NCBI GenBank assembly: GCA_000681355.2
Contig: JJNX02000002.1
Location: forward strand, 1-64,000
Length of the DNA stretch: 64,000 nucleotides
Direction: 5' to 3'
From: Peptococcaceae bacterium SCADC1_2_3
Lineage (GTDB): Bacteria; Bacillota; Desulfotomaculia; Desulfotomaculales; Nap2-2B
The position numbers and the translations under genes were made by a program. Of this stretch, positions 23,873 through 32,102 are shown piece by piece. Numbering within the stretch: position 1 is the first letter of the stretch; the number at the start of each line of letters is the position of its first letter. The notes under the pieces were generated by a model, which was not told the DNA's origin, made no database searches, and saw nothing but the letters and a program-made list of their open reading frames with translations.

Positions 23873-25293
23873 CGCCGGCCGCCTCCTCCCTGGGGTCCGG
23901 TAGGCATAAAGGGCGATCTCGCCGCGCTCCCTCCTGTCAAGGCATTTTTCTGCCCGGTGACAACTTGTTCACCCTGGGCCAGGCCGGCGGCAACCTCCAC
24001 CATTTCGTTGCTGCTGATGCCCAACTCGATAGGCCGCAGTTCTACCCGGCCATTTTTGAGTACCAGCACCACCCCCCTGTTCACCATTGATCTAGAACGG
24101 GACCCGGTCGGCAGTTGCAGATTTTGGGCAGTGGCATAGCTGCGGGCAAAACTCAAAGCCTGTCTGGGAACGGTCAATACATTGTCCCGGTTGGCTTTGA
24201 CTATTTCCAGGTTGCAGGGCATACCCGCTTTTAAACCGGCAGGGTTCCCCACGATTTCCAGGATCACGTCGTAAAACTGGATGTTGTTTACCGTAATCGC
24301 CTGCGGCGCTACCGCCGTTGCCCGGGCGGAGAATTTGCGCTCCGGAAAAGCGTTGACGACAAAAGTAGCCTGCTGACCGGGAGCCACCTGGCCGATGTCG
24401 GCTTCGTTCACCTGGGCGCGCGCCCGTAGTTTCTGGCTGACTACACTGAGCAACGGGCGGGCGCTGTTATCCGTGCCGCTTACCGTTACGCCGGTAACCC
24501 GTTGGCCAACGGTGGCGTTTACTTCGGCCACGATGCCGTTGAAGGGAGCAGAAAGACGCATGGCCTCCAAGTTGTTTTCCGCCAGGGCAAGTTGCACTTC
24601 GGCGGTATTTACCGCCGCCTTGGCCTGCTTGATTTGCTCCGGGCGGGTTCCTTCTTCCATTAATTTTAAGCGGCTCTTCGCCTGCTCCCAGCGTGCCAGT
24701 ACGCTGGCGTAATTATTCTGGGCATCGTCCAATTCCTTTTGCGTAGCCGCCCCTTGTTCATGCAATGCCTTCACCCGCTCCAGTTGTGTGCTGGCAGTAT
24801 CTTTAGCCACGCGCCCCCCGGCTTCTTCCGCCCGGGCGCTGGCGATGTCTTCCGGGCGATTGCCGTTAACCAACTCCTCCAGGCGGGCCTGGGCGCTACG
24901 CAGGTTGGCCCGAGCCGAGACTACCTGCGCCTGCTGGTCCCGGTCATCCTGGGCCAAAAGAAGTTGTCCTTTTTTTACCTCTTGCCCCTGCTCCACGGCT
25001 ACTACTATAACTGTCCCAGGATTCTTAAAAGACAGGTTCAAACTTTGCACCGGCTCAATCATACCGCTGGCGGAAATGGTTGCCACCAGGTTGCCAGCCG
25101 CCGTAGGAACGCTGATGAAATCGCCTTCCCCCATGGCGCTTTTCCGCTGCCAGAACCACCCGCCTAGGGCCAGGAGCAAGAGGAAAATTATGCCCAAAAT
25201 TATATAGCCGCGTGGTTTAGTGAAAAAATGATGTTTTTGGATAGTGATCACTCCTTTTAAATTAAGAATTGGAAATCCGGTTCTCTTAAACAT
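23869..25293 (-). CDS. HlyD/MacA-like membrane fusion adaptor
   Basis: The protein has one N-terminal membrane anchor (Y-I-I-L-G-I-I-F-L-L-L-L-A-L-G), a lipoyl-like half motif, and a long coiled-coil hairpin rich in Ala, Glu and Gln at about residues 110-230. The second lipoyl half A-P-F-N-G-I-V-A-E-V and a beta-barrel domain follow. The Gly/Arg-rich tail ends G-G-G-G-R-R. It would bridge the permease at the outer face. The start is uncertain: ATG 25293 is used, a TTG at 25308 and a GTG further in are alternatives, and AAAAGGAG sits just before the latter. Confidence 0.85.
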   Translation of the reverse strand: MFKRTGFPILNLKGVITIQKHHFFTKPRGYIILGIIFLLLLALGGWFWQRKSAMGEGDFISVPTAAGNLVATISASGMIEPVQSLNLSFKNPGTVIVVAVEQGQEVKKGQLLLAQDDRDQQAQVVSARANLRSAQARLEELVNGNRPEDIASARAEEAGGRVAKDTASTQLERVKALHEQGAATQKELDDAQNNYASVLARWEQAKSRLKLMEEGTRPEQIKQAKAAVNTAEVQLALAENNLEAMRLSAPFNGIVAEVNATVGQRVTGVTVSGTDNSARPLLSVVSQKLRARAQVNEADIGQVAPGQQATFVVNAFPERKFSARATAVAPQAITVNNIQFYDVILEIVGNPAGLKAGMPCNLEIVKANRDNVLTVPRQALSFARSYATAQNLQLPTGSRSRSMVNRGVVLVLKNGRVELRPIELGISSNEMVEVAAGLAQGEQVVTGQKNALTGGSAARSPFMPTGPQGGGGRR

Positions 25294-25351
25294 GGCGCTG
25301 AGTACCAAATAAAGGTAACGGATTCCCGTGAACGTTTTGATAAAAATAGTT

Positions 25352-27127
25352 TTACGCTGGCGCCACCGGTAAAGTAAAGCTGAAGGTAGAACCTGCTCCT
25401 TCCCGGCTGCTCACGGCCACATTACCGCCATGATTCTCCACGATTTGCTTCACAATGGCTAAGCCCAGTCCAATTCCGCCCAGGGTACGTGAGCGGGATT
25501 TTTCCACCCGGTAAAAGCGCCCCCAGATATAGGGAAGGTCTTTTTCCGGAATGCCCGGGCCTTGGTCGCTGACGTTGATTTTAACTTCGTTTACGTAAAA
25601 AGCGGCCTGTATTTTAATTGTCCCGCCCGGCAGGGAAAAACGGATGGCGTTTTCCAGAAGGTTGATCAGCACTTGTTCGATGCGTTCCTCATTCCCCGAG
25701 ACCACGGGAACGTCAGGGGCTATTTCCTGCTCCACCCGAATCTGTTTTTCTTCCAGTTGGGGTTTTAGTTTGAATAAAACTTCCGTGAATAAATCGGGCA
25801 TCTCGATGGGATTGAGTTCCCAGTTGATTTTCCCCGCCTCCAGTCGGGCTAGATCTAGAAGTTCGTTAATTAGGCGGTTCAGGCGCAGGCTTTCGCGGTG
25901 GATTACTTTAAAATATTCCTCCTGCATCGGCCCGTCTCCGGCCACCCCGTCAAGGAGGGCTTCGCTAAAGCCCTGGATAGAGGTAAGAGGGGTGCGCAAC
26001 TCGTGGGAAACATCGGCAATGAAATCGCGGCGGAGCTGTTCTAATTTTTTAAAATCGGTGATGTCCTGAAGAACTCCTACTGCCCCGTAAATCCCCTTTT
26101 CTTCTTCCAAGAGAGGCGTAACCCGGACCAGCAAAACGATTTTCCCGCTAGCCAGGGTAAATTCGCGTTCGCGCTGTTCGCCTGCCGCCATCGCTTCCAA
26201 AAAAAGATCCCCCAAGGATTGGCAGCCTCTGATTTCCTGAAGAGGTTGGTGGAGAGCTACCTCCTGCTTTAATTCCAGGACGCGTTCGGCCCCGGGATTA
26301 AGCAAAATCACCCGGCCCTGCTGGTCAGTAGCAACAACTCCTTCGGCCAGATTGGCCAGAATGTTTTCACTCTTAGCTTTTTCCTGGAGAAGGGTACTCA
26401 TCGTTTGCTCCAGGTTTACGGCCAGATGATTGAAGTTTTCGGCCAGTTGGCCAACTTCGTCCCGGGAGGTAACCGGTACCTGCTGGCGAAAGTTGCCCCG
26501 GGCCATCTCCAATGTGAGTGCGCTCATCTGACGAATGGGGCTGGAAATGGAACGGGAAAGAAAATACCCCGGAATGAGCGCCAAAAGAATGGTGACTCCG
26601 GCTGAGTACAGAATTAACCGGCGGACGGCCACGATGGTTTCCCGGATATTGGCAACGGGAGTAAAAAGCAAAATAGCGCCGGCAACCTGTTTCCGGAGCG
26701 AAAAAGGCACTGCCGCCGCCAAGATGGTTTGGTTCAGCCGGCGGTTATATCTTTGCCACGTGATTAACTGCCCTTGTAAAAGTTTTGCACTTTCTGCCGG
26801 CTCTAGAGATAACCCCGGGTATGGGGGAGATAGACCCAGGTTCCCGGGAACACTCAATCCTTCCCGGTCAATAATAAAAATCTGTGTAGGCCGGCGGGAA
26901 CGCAGGGCACCTAACATAAAATCAACTGCTTCCCTGTTTTTATTTTCTTCAAGAGAGGCGCTCAACAAACCGGCAAGCTCCTGGCCTTGACTGATGAGTT
27001 CCTTTTCTTTGCTGGCATAATAAAAATTGCTGAAGAGGGCAGACAGAACCAAACTAATCACCGCCAAGGTGAGGATGATAATCCCAACGTAGGATATGAA
27101 AAGCTTCCTAAATAAACTTTTAATCAT
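25352..27127 (-). CDS. Sensor histidine kinase (PhoR/ResE type)
   Basis: The 591-residue kinase has a first membrane segment at about residues 9-32, an extracytoplasmic sensor loop of about 135 residues, a second segment near 170-190, and a HAMP linker (L-S-R-S-I-S-S-P-I-R-Q-M). A PAS domain occupies about 250-355. A HisKA domain has His375 in D-V-S-H-E-L-R-T-P-L, and an ATPase domain has N-L-L-E-N-A-I-R-F-S and G-I-G-L-G-L-A-I-V. It overlaps the response regulator gene by four bases. Position next to a MacAB-like exporter suggests it senses envelope stress or an antimicrobial. Confidence 0.92.
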   Translation of the reverse strand: MIKSLFRKLFISYVGIIILTLAVISLVLSALFSNFYYASKEKELISQGQELAGLLSASLEENKNREAVDFMLGALRSRRPTQIFIIDREGLSVPGNLGLSPPYPGLSLEPAESAKLLQGQLITWQRYNRRLNQTILAAAVPFSLRKQVAGAILLFTPVANIRETIVAVRRLILYSAGVTILLALIPGYFLSRSISSPIRQMSALTLEMARGNFRQQVPVTSRDEVGQLAENFNHLAVNLEQTMSTLLQEKAKSENILANLAEGVVATDQQGRVILLNPGAERVLELKQEVALHQPLQEIRGCQSLGDLFLEAMAAGEQREREFTLASGKIVLLVRVTPLLEEEKGIYGAVGVLQDITDFKKLEQLRRDFIADVSHELRTPLTSIQGFSEALLDGVAGDGPMQEEYFKVIHRESLRLNRLINELLDLARLEAGKINWELNPIEMPDLFTEVLFKLKPQLEEKQIRVEQEIAPDVPVVSGNEERIEQVLINLLENAIRFSLPGGTIKIQAAFYVNEVKINVSDQGPGIPEKDLPYIWGRFYRVEKSRSRTLGGIGLGLAIVKQIVENHGGNVAVSSREGAGSTFSFTLPVAPA

Positions 27128-27816
27128 TCATTTGTCACCTCGAACCGGTAGCCCTTCCCCCAGACGGTAACGATATAGTTTTTAGCGCCGGGATTTTTTA
27201 ACTTTTGGCGCAAACGCTTGATGTGCGTATCTATTGTCCGGTAATCACCAGGGTAGGCGTAGCCCCAAACATTTTCCAGCAATTGTTCACGTGAATAGAC
27301 GCGCCGGGGGTGGGAAGCTAAAAACCACAATAGCTCAAATTCTTTGGGGGTAAATTGAATTTCCCGGCCATTAACCTCCACCCTGCTAGCGGAGTGATCA
27401 ATTAACAGACCCGGGTAGCTCAGGACCGTATTTTGTTCGCCGGCTTGCTTTGCACGGCGCAGTACGGCCTTTACCCGGGCCAGCATTTCCCGGGGGCTAA
27501 AGGGCTTGGTAATGTAATCGTCAGCACCCAGTTCCAAACCCATCACCCGGTCAAATTCTTCTCCCCTGGCGGTGAGCATAATGATGGGGACGGACATGGT
27601 TTTTCTAATTTCCTTGCAGACGGACCAACCATCCAGCCTGGGGAGCATGAGATCGAGTAAGATCAGGTCGGGGGCGAAAGAGCGCGCCATAGTCAGCGCT
27701 TTCTCGCCGTCCTCGGCTGTTTCCACCCGGAAACCTTCCTTTTTCAGGTACATGCTGACCAGTTCCCGCACGGGTTCTTCGTCTTCCACGACTAAAATAG
27801 TTTCCACGTGTAACAC
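27124..27816 (-). CDS. OmpR/PhoB-family response regulator
   Basis: The 230-residue protein has a receiver domain with the acidic pair at 11-12, phospho-acceptor Asp55 in L-I-L-L-D-L-M-L-P and the conserved T-K-P-F-S-P-R-E. A winged-helix DNA-binding domain follows, with F-T-P-K-E-F-E-L-L and the recognition region D-T-H-I-K-R-L-R-Q-K-L. It is the first gene of the minus-strand unit with the kinase. The MacAB-like operon follows, and a secreted DUF2680-like protein gene diverges from it. Both neighbours are the likely targets. Confidence 0.93.
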   Translation of the reverse strand: MLHVETILVVEDEEPVRELVSMYLKKEGFRVETAEDGEKALTMARSFAPDLILLDLMLPRLDGWSVCKEIRKTMSVPIIMLTARGEEFDRVMGLELGADDYITKPFSPREMLARVKAVLRRAKQAGEQNTVLSYPGLLIDHSASRVEVNGREIQFTPKEFELLWFLASHPRRVYSREQLLENVWGYAYPGDYRTIDTHIKRLRQKLKNPGAKNYIVTVWGKGYRFEVTNE

Positions 27817-27866
27817 TCACCTTTCTGGTTGAATTAACCTTTTTGACCGACCCCGCAAATATAAAA

Positions 27867-27875
27867 ATTATACCA
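27867..27875 (-). promoter_or_regulatory. Extended -10 promoter of the two-component operon
   Basis: On the minus strand TGGTATAAT lies about 50 bases upstream of the response regulator start. TTGTAACAAA and TTCACAAAA upstream are imperfect repeats that could bind the regulator itself. Confidence 0.5.
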
Positions 27876-27988
27876 GGTATTTGTTACAATTTTGTGAACA
27901 TATTATGGATAAATAATGAATTGTTTGGTTTGGGTAATTGTTCGGAAATATTCTATACTTTATTCACAGATTGGTCACAAACGCCTGC

Positions 27989-27994
27989 TATAAT
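27989..27994 (+). promoter_or_regulatory. -10 element of the DUF2680-like gene
   Basis: TATAAT lies 62 bases upstream of the secreted protein start. TTCACAGA and GGTCACAAA directly upstream resemble a pair of direct repeats at the -35 region. That is where OmpR-type regulators usually bind, so control by the divergent response regulator is plausible. Confidence 0.5.
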
Positions 27995-28056
27995 TAATAG
28001 TGACCGGTCAATTAAAAGAAAAACACATTTTCAAAATGGGAGGAGGTGAAAAGAGA

Positions 28057-28674
28057 ATGAACATGCCGAAGAAAAAAATTACCCTGGTTACCCTGATTGC
28101 TTTTGTGCTGGTAACGTTCATTGCGGGAATCGCCTTGGCCCAAACCGGGGATGAAAATAGCCAAGGTCAAAATGGCCCCCCGGCCCTTTTTCAGACATTC
28201 CTTGGTAAACTGGCAGCAAACTTGGGTATAGATCAGGATAAGCTCCAGCAAGCCATCCGGCAGACCGAGCAGCAGATGGTCGACGAGGCGGTCCAGCAAG
28301 GGAAAATAACCTCGGATCAGGCAGAGAAAATTAAGGCCCGGCAACAAAACGAGCCTGGTTTCTTTGGTTTATTTCGGAAAGGATGTCCGGGAGCCGGCGA
28401 GGGAAAAGGGTGGCTAGTCAAGGGCGCTAACCTTGAGACGCTGGCCCAGACCCTGGGTCTAAGTGCAGATGAACTGAAGGCCCAGCTAAAAGAAGGGAAA
28501 AAGCTTGCTGACATCGCCAAACAGCAGGGCGTATCCATGGATCAACTGCGCCAAAAAATGCAGGAGGCCAGGATTCAGGATATTAAACAAGCGGTAAAGG
28601 AGGGCCGGCTAACCCAGGAACAGGCCGACCGGCTTCTTCAGAGAATGCAGGACAATGTAAAATATGTGCAATAA
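28057..28674 (+). CDS. Secreted DUF2680-like helical protein
   Basis: The 205-residue protein has a signal peptide with K-K-K-I-T-L-V-T-L-I-A-F-V-L and a cleavage site near I-A-L-A-Q. Two related segments follow: L-G-I-D-Q-D-K-L-Q-Q-A-I with I-T-S-D-Q-A-E-K-I, and L-G-L-S-A-D-E-L-K-A-Q-L with L-T-Q-E-Q-A-D-R-L. This repeated pattern is seen in DUF2680 and related clostridial secreted proteins. Function is not established. The start is fixed by GGAGGTGA at 28042-28049, 7 bases before the ATG. It diverges from the two-component operon, so it may be a stress-induced envelope protein. Confidence 0.7.
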   Translation: MNMPKKKITLVTLIAFVLVTFIAGIALAQTGDENSQGQNGPPALFQTFLGKLAANLGIDQDKLQQAIRQTEQQMVDEAVQQGKITSDQAEKIKARQQNEPGFFGLFRKGCPGAGEGKGWLVKGANLETLAQTLGLSADELKAQLKEGKKLADIAKQQGVSMDQLRQKMQEARIQDIKQAVKEGRLTQEQADRLLQRMQDNVKYVQ

Positions 28675-28754
28675 GCGGGAAAGCGCTAAGAACATTTCCC
28701 ATGAGTGAGGCCACCAGAATAGAACCAGGACTATGCACTAAAAGTTAATTTTTG

Positions 28755-28787
28755 AAATGGCATGTCTTTTTTATAGGCATGTCATTT
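28755..28787 (+). terminator. Terminator after the DUF2680-like gene
   Basis: AAATGGCATG and CATGTCATTT pair over ten positions with one G-U, followed by TATTTATT. The tail is U-rich and the stem lies about 80 bases after the stop codon. Confidence 0.6.
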
Positions 28788-28833
28788 TATTTATTGGTCT
28801 ATTGTACAGCCTGATTTTTGGTCAGTTGTTACC

Positions 28834-29121
28834 TTATTTGTTTTGCCATCTTTTTAATTTTGGGATAAATCCTTCGGTTATTTCTTTTATCTGATCTTCC
28901 GGCATTATTTTCATTTCTGACATAAATCCCGCTACTTTCTCAATCATCTGTTCCATAGTTATGTCAGGGTCTGTAAATTGTCCATTTTGATAGCAAAATT
29001 TACAGTAATCATCATTCTTGCTGCCACCGGCATTTGTTCCGAAATCTTCGGGCTTTTCCATGGGCATCCCACAGCTCTGACAAAAAGGCCCTTTTGGTTG
29101 TTTTTGTTCCACTATTTTCAC
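28834..29121 (-). CDS. Zinc-ribbon domain protein
   Basis: The 95-residue protein contains F-C-Q-S-C-G-M-P-M-E near the start and D-Y-C-K-F-C-Y-Q-N-G about 25 residues later. The two C-x2-C pairs form a putative zinc ribbon as in the zf-ribbon_2 family. The C-terminal half has M-E-Q-M-I-E-K-V-A-G-F-M, a conserved helical region of these proteins. CAAGGAGGTGAAAA upstream is a strong ribosome binding site. Such proteins often sit near stress genes; the role is unknown. Confidence 0.75.
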   Translation of the reverse strand: MKIVEQKQPKGPFCQSCGMPMEKPEDFGTNAGGSKNDDYCKFCYQNGQFTDPDITMEQMIEKVAGFMSEMKIMPEDQIKEITEGFIPKLKRWQNK

Positions 29122-29328
29122 CTCCTTGTTTCAGGTACATTTTATAAGGGCAGCGTCCCAGAATTGGGTGGAATTTTACTTCCAAGATACATCCTATCAT
29201 TACCATAAAATCTTTTCAAGGATTTATCAAGCTATGTATAAATTTTTGCCTATTCATTTACTTTGCCGGCAACAGGTGCATGCATAAGCTGCCTGACCAA
29301 AAAGAGCATTATAGGTTGACTGTCACTC
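29122..29328. other. Intergenic stretch before the arsM leader
   Basis: AT-rich sequence between the zinc-ribbon gene and a duplicated leader-like segment. I see no gene, RNA or clear promoter in it. Confidence 0.5.
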
Positions 29329-29377
29329 AACTATCATGATAAGTATAAAGAGAGAAAAAAAGAGGGGTTGAGTGGCA
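29329..29377 (+). repeat. Leader-like segment shared with the pyrB upstream region
   Basis: AACTATCATGA, AAGTA and AAAAAAGAGGGGTTGA-TGGCA occur in the same order here and at 60888-60932, with small indels. At pyrB it contains the ribosome binding site and first codons; here it precedes a 16-codon frame. Confidence 0.6.
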
Positions 29378-29422
29378 AAAAATATCCTTAGCGCTGGCTG
29401 CTGCCTGACCGGTATTGCTTAA
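29372..29422 (+). CDS. Possible 16-residue leader peptide with a Cys-Cys pair
   Basis: GTG at 29372 follows GAGGGG with 5 bases of spacing and encodes M-A-K-N-I-L-S-A-G-C-C-L-T-G-I-A before TAA. It ends 66 bases upstream of the arsenite methyltransferase gene. It may be a leader peptide or only a truncated remnant; sequence alone cannot decide. Confidence 0.25.
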   Translation: MAKNILSAGCCLTGIA

Positions 29423-29488
29423 ATTAATGAAAAGTCAGCCTGGTGGCTTTGCTATGTTAAGAATTAAACAATGAAGGAGGTAAATATA

Positions 29489-30256
29489 ATGGATGAAAAA
29501 AAGAAAGAGAAAACAAAGGAGGTCGTAAAAGAAAGATATTCTCAAATAGCCAAAGAAGTAGGCTCATGCTGTCCTATATGTGCTCCTTGTGGATTTGATG
29601 CGATTGAGCAAGCGAAAAAAATCGGCTACTCTGAAGAAGAACTAAAAAATATACCAGAGACTGCTATTATAGGGTTAGGGTGTGGTAATCCAACTGCTTT
29701 GGCAGAACTAAAAGAAGGCGAGACCATTTTAGACCTCGGCTCGGGTAGCGGTATAGATGTATTTTTGGCTGCTAAAAGAGTCGGTAAAACAGGTTATGTT
29801 ATAGGCGTTGATATGACAGAGGATATGGTCAAGAAGGCAAAAGAGACTGTAATTCGTTATGGGTATAAGAATGTAGAATTTAGAGTAGGCGAGATTGAGA
29901 ATTTGCCGGTAGAAGATAGCTCAATTGATGTAGTTATAAGCAATTGTGTAATAAACCTCTCGGTAGATAAATTAAAGACTTATCAAGAAGTATTCAGGGT
30001 TTTAAAGCCTGGAGGTAGAGTACTCATCTCTGATTTGGTAACCGAAGGTGAGCTCCCGGAAGATATTAAACATAGTTTTGAAGCTTGGGCAGGGTGCATC
30101 GCCGGAGCTCTGGAAAAGAAAGAGTATTTAAACACAATTAAAAATGCCGGCCTTAAAGATATTACGGTGGTTTCCGAAAAGCTATTTTCTGAACCAGAAA
30201 TGGACAACAGACTACTTGAAAAAATAATTAGCCTTCAAGTAAAAGCATATAAATAA
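29489..30256 (+). CDS. arsM: Arsenite S-adenosylmethionine methyltransferase
   Basis: ArsM methylates arsenite to methylated arsenicals. The 255-residue protein has SAM motif I I-L-D-L-G-S-G-S-G-I-D at about 80-90 and I-G-V-D-M-T at 105-110. The arsenic-binding cysteines expected in the family are present: Cys65 in L-G-C-G-N-P, Cys153 in S-N-C-V-I-N-L and Cys203 in W-A-G-C-I-A-G. An N-terminal C-C-P-I-C-A-P-C-G cluster (27-35) is additional. AAGGAGG at 29474-29480 selects the ATG at 29489. No arsR or transporter gene is adjacent. Confidence 0.9.
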   Translation: MDEKKKEKTKEVVKERYSQIAKEVGSCCPICAPCGFDAIEQAKKIGYSEEELKNIPETAIIGLGCGNPTALAELKEGETILDLGSGSGIDVFLAAKRVGKTGYVIGVDMTEDMVKKAKETVIRYGYKNVEFRVGEIENLPVEDSSIDVVISNCVINLSVDKLKTYQEVFRVLKPGGRVLISDLVTEGELPEDIKHSFEAWAGCIAGALEKKEYLNTIKNAGLKDITVVSEKLFSEPEMDNRLLEKIISLQVKAYK

Positions 30257-30423
30257 AATTGAAATGCTTGTGCCCGGCGTACTTTATGGGCTAACTTTAA
30301 AACCTTTGGCGTAAGGAATTATTGAATTGGTTACTGTTTTAAATTATAATATAATAAATTGGAAATTGCTAAAACTTAATGAGCTTAAAAACTATTACCA
30401 TATACTTACACTGAGGTTCACCA

Positions 30424-30858
30424 ATGAAAATAATAGAAAAAAAAGAGAAACAAAATTTATTGATCTTACAAAAAATATTCAGTCAATTCCAGGAAATAAT
30501 TGCTGTATATTTATTTGGCTCATACCTGGAAAAAAAGGAGCAAGCCAGGGATGTAGATTTAGCAATTCTCTTAAAAAAACCTGTAAAAAGTGTTGTGCCT
30601 TTTTACATGAAGCTTTACCCCCTCCTGGCAGAGGTATTTGCTCCTTTAGAAGTGGATTTGCTATTTTTAAATTCTATTTCTTTACCAATATGCTTTGAAG
30701 TTATTTCTACCGGAGCAACTTTATATTGTTCTGATGAAGATGCTCGAACCGATTTTGAATATATTATTTCCGGCAGACATATGGACTTCAAGTATCACCT
30801 GGAAAAGGCACGGCAAGAGCTTTATGAATTGCTAAAGGAGGAAGCTCCTTTTGTTTAA
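30424..30858 (+). CDS. MntA-type nucleotidyltransferase antitoxin
   Basis: The 144-residue protein has the minimal nucleotidyltransferase motif F-G-S-Y at about residues 35-38, followed by R-D-V-D-L-A-I-L with two catalytic Asp residues. A third acidic strand is seen in E-V-D-L-L-F-L. In characterised MntA-HepT pairs the nucleotidyltransferase AMPylates and inactivates the HEPN toxin. It overlaps the HEPN gene by eight bases. GAGG seven bases before the ATG is a modest ribosome binding site. Confidence 0.85.
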   Translation: MKIIEKKEKQNLLILQKIFSQFQEIIAVYLFGSYLEKKEQARDVDLAILLKKPVKSVVPFYMKLYPLLAEVFAPLEVDLLFLNSISLPICFEVISTGATLYCSDEDARTDFEYIISGRHMDFKYHLEKARQELYELLKEEAPFV

Positions 30859-31276
30859 TCAGGCCCTGATAGCAGAAAGGATAGGGATAATTCAAAGTTC
30901 GGTAAGTAGATTGAAAAAACTTGCGCGTACGCCCCAAGAACAATTCTGTATTGATGAAGATTCGGTAGATATTGCTGAAAACAGGCTGCACCGGGCACTG
31001 GAAGCTTTATTTGACCTGGGCCGTCACCTGGTGGTAAAGTCGGGGGCAGGTGTGCCGCCTGATTACCGTTCCGTAATTGAAAAATTAAAAGAAGCTCAAA
31101 TATTGCCAATTGAATTTGCTCAACAAATTACAGGTATGGCTGGCTATCGAAACCGCCTGATTCACGAATATAATAAAGTTACTCCAGAAGAACTTTATGA
31201 AATTATTCAAACCCGTCTATCAGATTTTACCATATTCTGTAAGTATGTGGTTGATTATTTGCAAGAAATAAAATAA
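30851..31276 (+). CDS. HepT-type HEPN ribonuclease toxin
   Basis: The 141-residue helical protein has the HEPN catalytic motif Y-R-N-R-L-I-H-E-Y near residues 98-106 (R-x4-H followed by Tyr). The upstream pattern A-L-F-D-L-G-R-H-L-V is typical of DUF86/HepT. The Tyr after the His is the residue AMPylated in known pairs. AAAGGAGGAA at 30835-30844 supports the TTG start at 30851. Toxin and antitoxin both look intact. Confidence 0.87.
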   Translation: MFNQALIAERIGIIQSSVSRLKKLARTPQEQFCIDEDSVDIAENRLHRALEALFDLGRHLVVKSGAGVPPDYRSVIEKLKEAQILPIEFAQQITGMAGYRNRLIHEYNKVTPEELYEIIQTRLSDFTIFCKYVVDYLQEIK

Positions 31277-31478
31277 GCTTCGGTATAATGATGATTGATT
31301 TCTCGACCATTTTTTCTCCTCCATTTATCTGTGGCAACGTTCACCCTTGATACTCTCCACAATAGTTCCATTATTTTGCCACAAAGTTTGTTCTTGTTTC
31401 TAATTAATGTTCTCTATTATTTTTTTAAAAGTCAATAAACAATAATTACAAAAAAAAGCTATTAAACTAAAAAAATAC
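31277..31478. other. AT-rich intergenic stretch
   Basis: No gene seen. It separates the HepT gene from the promoter of the zinc-ribbon protein gene. Confidence 0.5.
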
Positions 31479-31507
31479 TTTACACCCGATCTATTAAGTG
31501 CTATAAT
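31479..31507 (+). promoter_or_regulatory. Sigma-A-type promoter of the zinc-ribbon gene
   Basis: TTTACA and TATAAT are separated by exactly 17 bases. Transcription would start near 31514, leaving a 5' untranslated leader of about 130 bases. A long leader suggests RNA-level control, as in cold-shock genes. Confidence 0.7.
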
Positions 31508-31642
31508 AAATCAAGCTCAATTTAATAGGTTTAGTGAGGTACACTTCTTTTATCCCTTCTCATAATTGTCTAAGTGGTCGGGGAAAGTAAGAAAGTGAAT
31601 CCCTTTACCAAGTGGGCAATAAATATTTGAGGAGGAACTTTT

Positions 31643-31948
31643 ATGTTTCAAGACAAAACCTTAACCTGTCGAGATTGCGGGAACGAATTTGTTTTTTCAT
31701 CCAGTGAACAAGATTTCTTTGCTGAAAAAGGATTTACAAACGAACCAGGTCGTTGTCCCCAGTGTAGAGCGGCTCATAAGCAGCAGAACCGTGGTGGTGG
31801 TGGTTACGGCCGCATTAACCGTCCGCAACAGGAAATGCATGACGCTGTTTGTGCAACTTGTGGAATTGAAACCCAGGTACCTTTCCGTCCTAGTGGCGAT
31901 CGTCCTGTATACTGTCGTGATTGTTTCAAAAAAAATAGCAGATATTAA
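31643..31948 (+). CDS. Zinc-ribbon (CxxC repeat) protein
   Basis: The 101-residue protein has three C-x2-C pairs: C-R-D-C-G near the start, R-C-P-Q-C-R-A at about 37-43, then C-A-T-C-G and Y-C-R-D-C-F-K-K at the end. The middle linker is glycine-rich. This matches small clostridial zinc-ribbon proteins with a terminal CxxC-x17-CxxC domain. Nucleic-acid binding is likely but unproven. AGGAGGAA 9 bases upstream of the ATG is a strong ribosome binding site, and a strong terminator follows. Confidence 0.75.
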   Translation: MFQDKTLTCRDCGNEFVFSSSEQDFFAEKGFTNEPGRCPQCRAAHKQQNRGGGGYGRINRPQQEMHDAVCATCGIETQVPFRPSGDRPVYCRDCFKKNSRY

Positions 31949-31956
31949 TTTTGGAC

Positions 31957-31996
31957 AAAAAAAGCTCCCCTACTTCTTAGTAGGGGAGCTTTTTTT
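31957..31996 (+). terminator. Strong intrinsic terminator
   Basis: AAAGCTCCCCTACT and AGTAGGGGAGCTTT form a perfect long stem with a 4-base loop region and a run of seven T. The A tract on the other arm would allow it to work in both directions. Confidence 0.9.
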
Positions 31997-32037
31997 ATTT
32001 AACCTTGTTAAGCTTTCCCCGCACGTATTAAAATGGC

Positions 32038-32066
32038 ACTAATTAAACTAAAATAGTTTAATTAGT
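32038..32066. promoter_or_regulatory. Perfect 29-bp palindromic operator
   Basis: ACTAATTAAACTA, an AAA spacer and TAGTTTAATTAGT form an uninterrupted inverted repeat just before the exporter operon. The size and symmetry fit a TetR-family repressor site. No repressor gene is adjacent in the window. Confidence 0.75.
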
Positions 32067-32102
32067 TTCGATGTAAATTATGCTTTGGGGAGGGCATTGT
32101 TT

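Noticed and set aside
29983..30207. Minus-strand open frame inside arsM
   Set aside because: Complementary shadow of a clear ArsM coding region.
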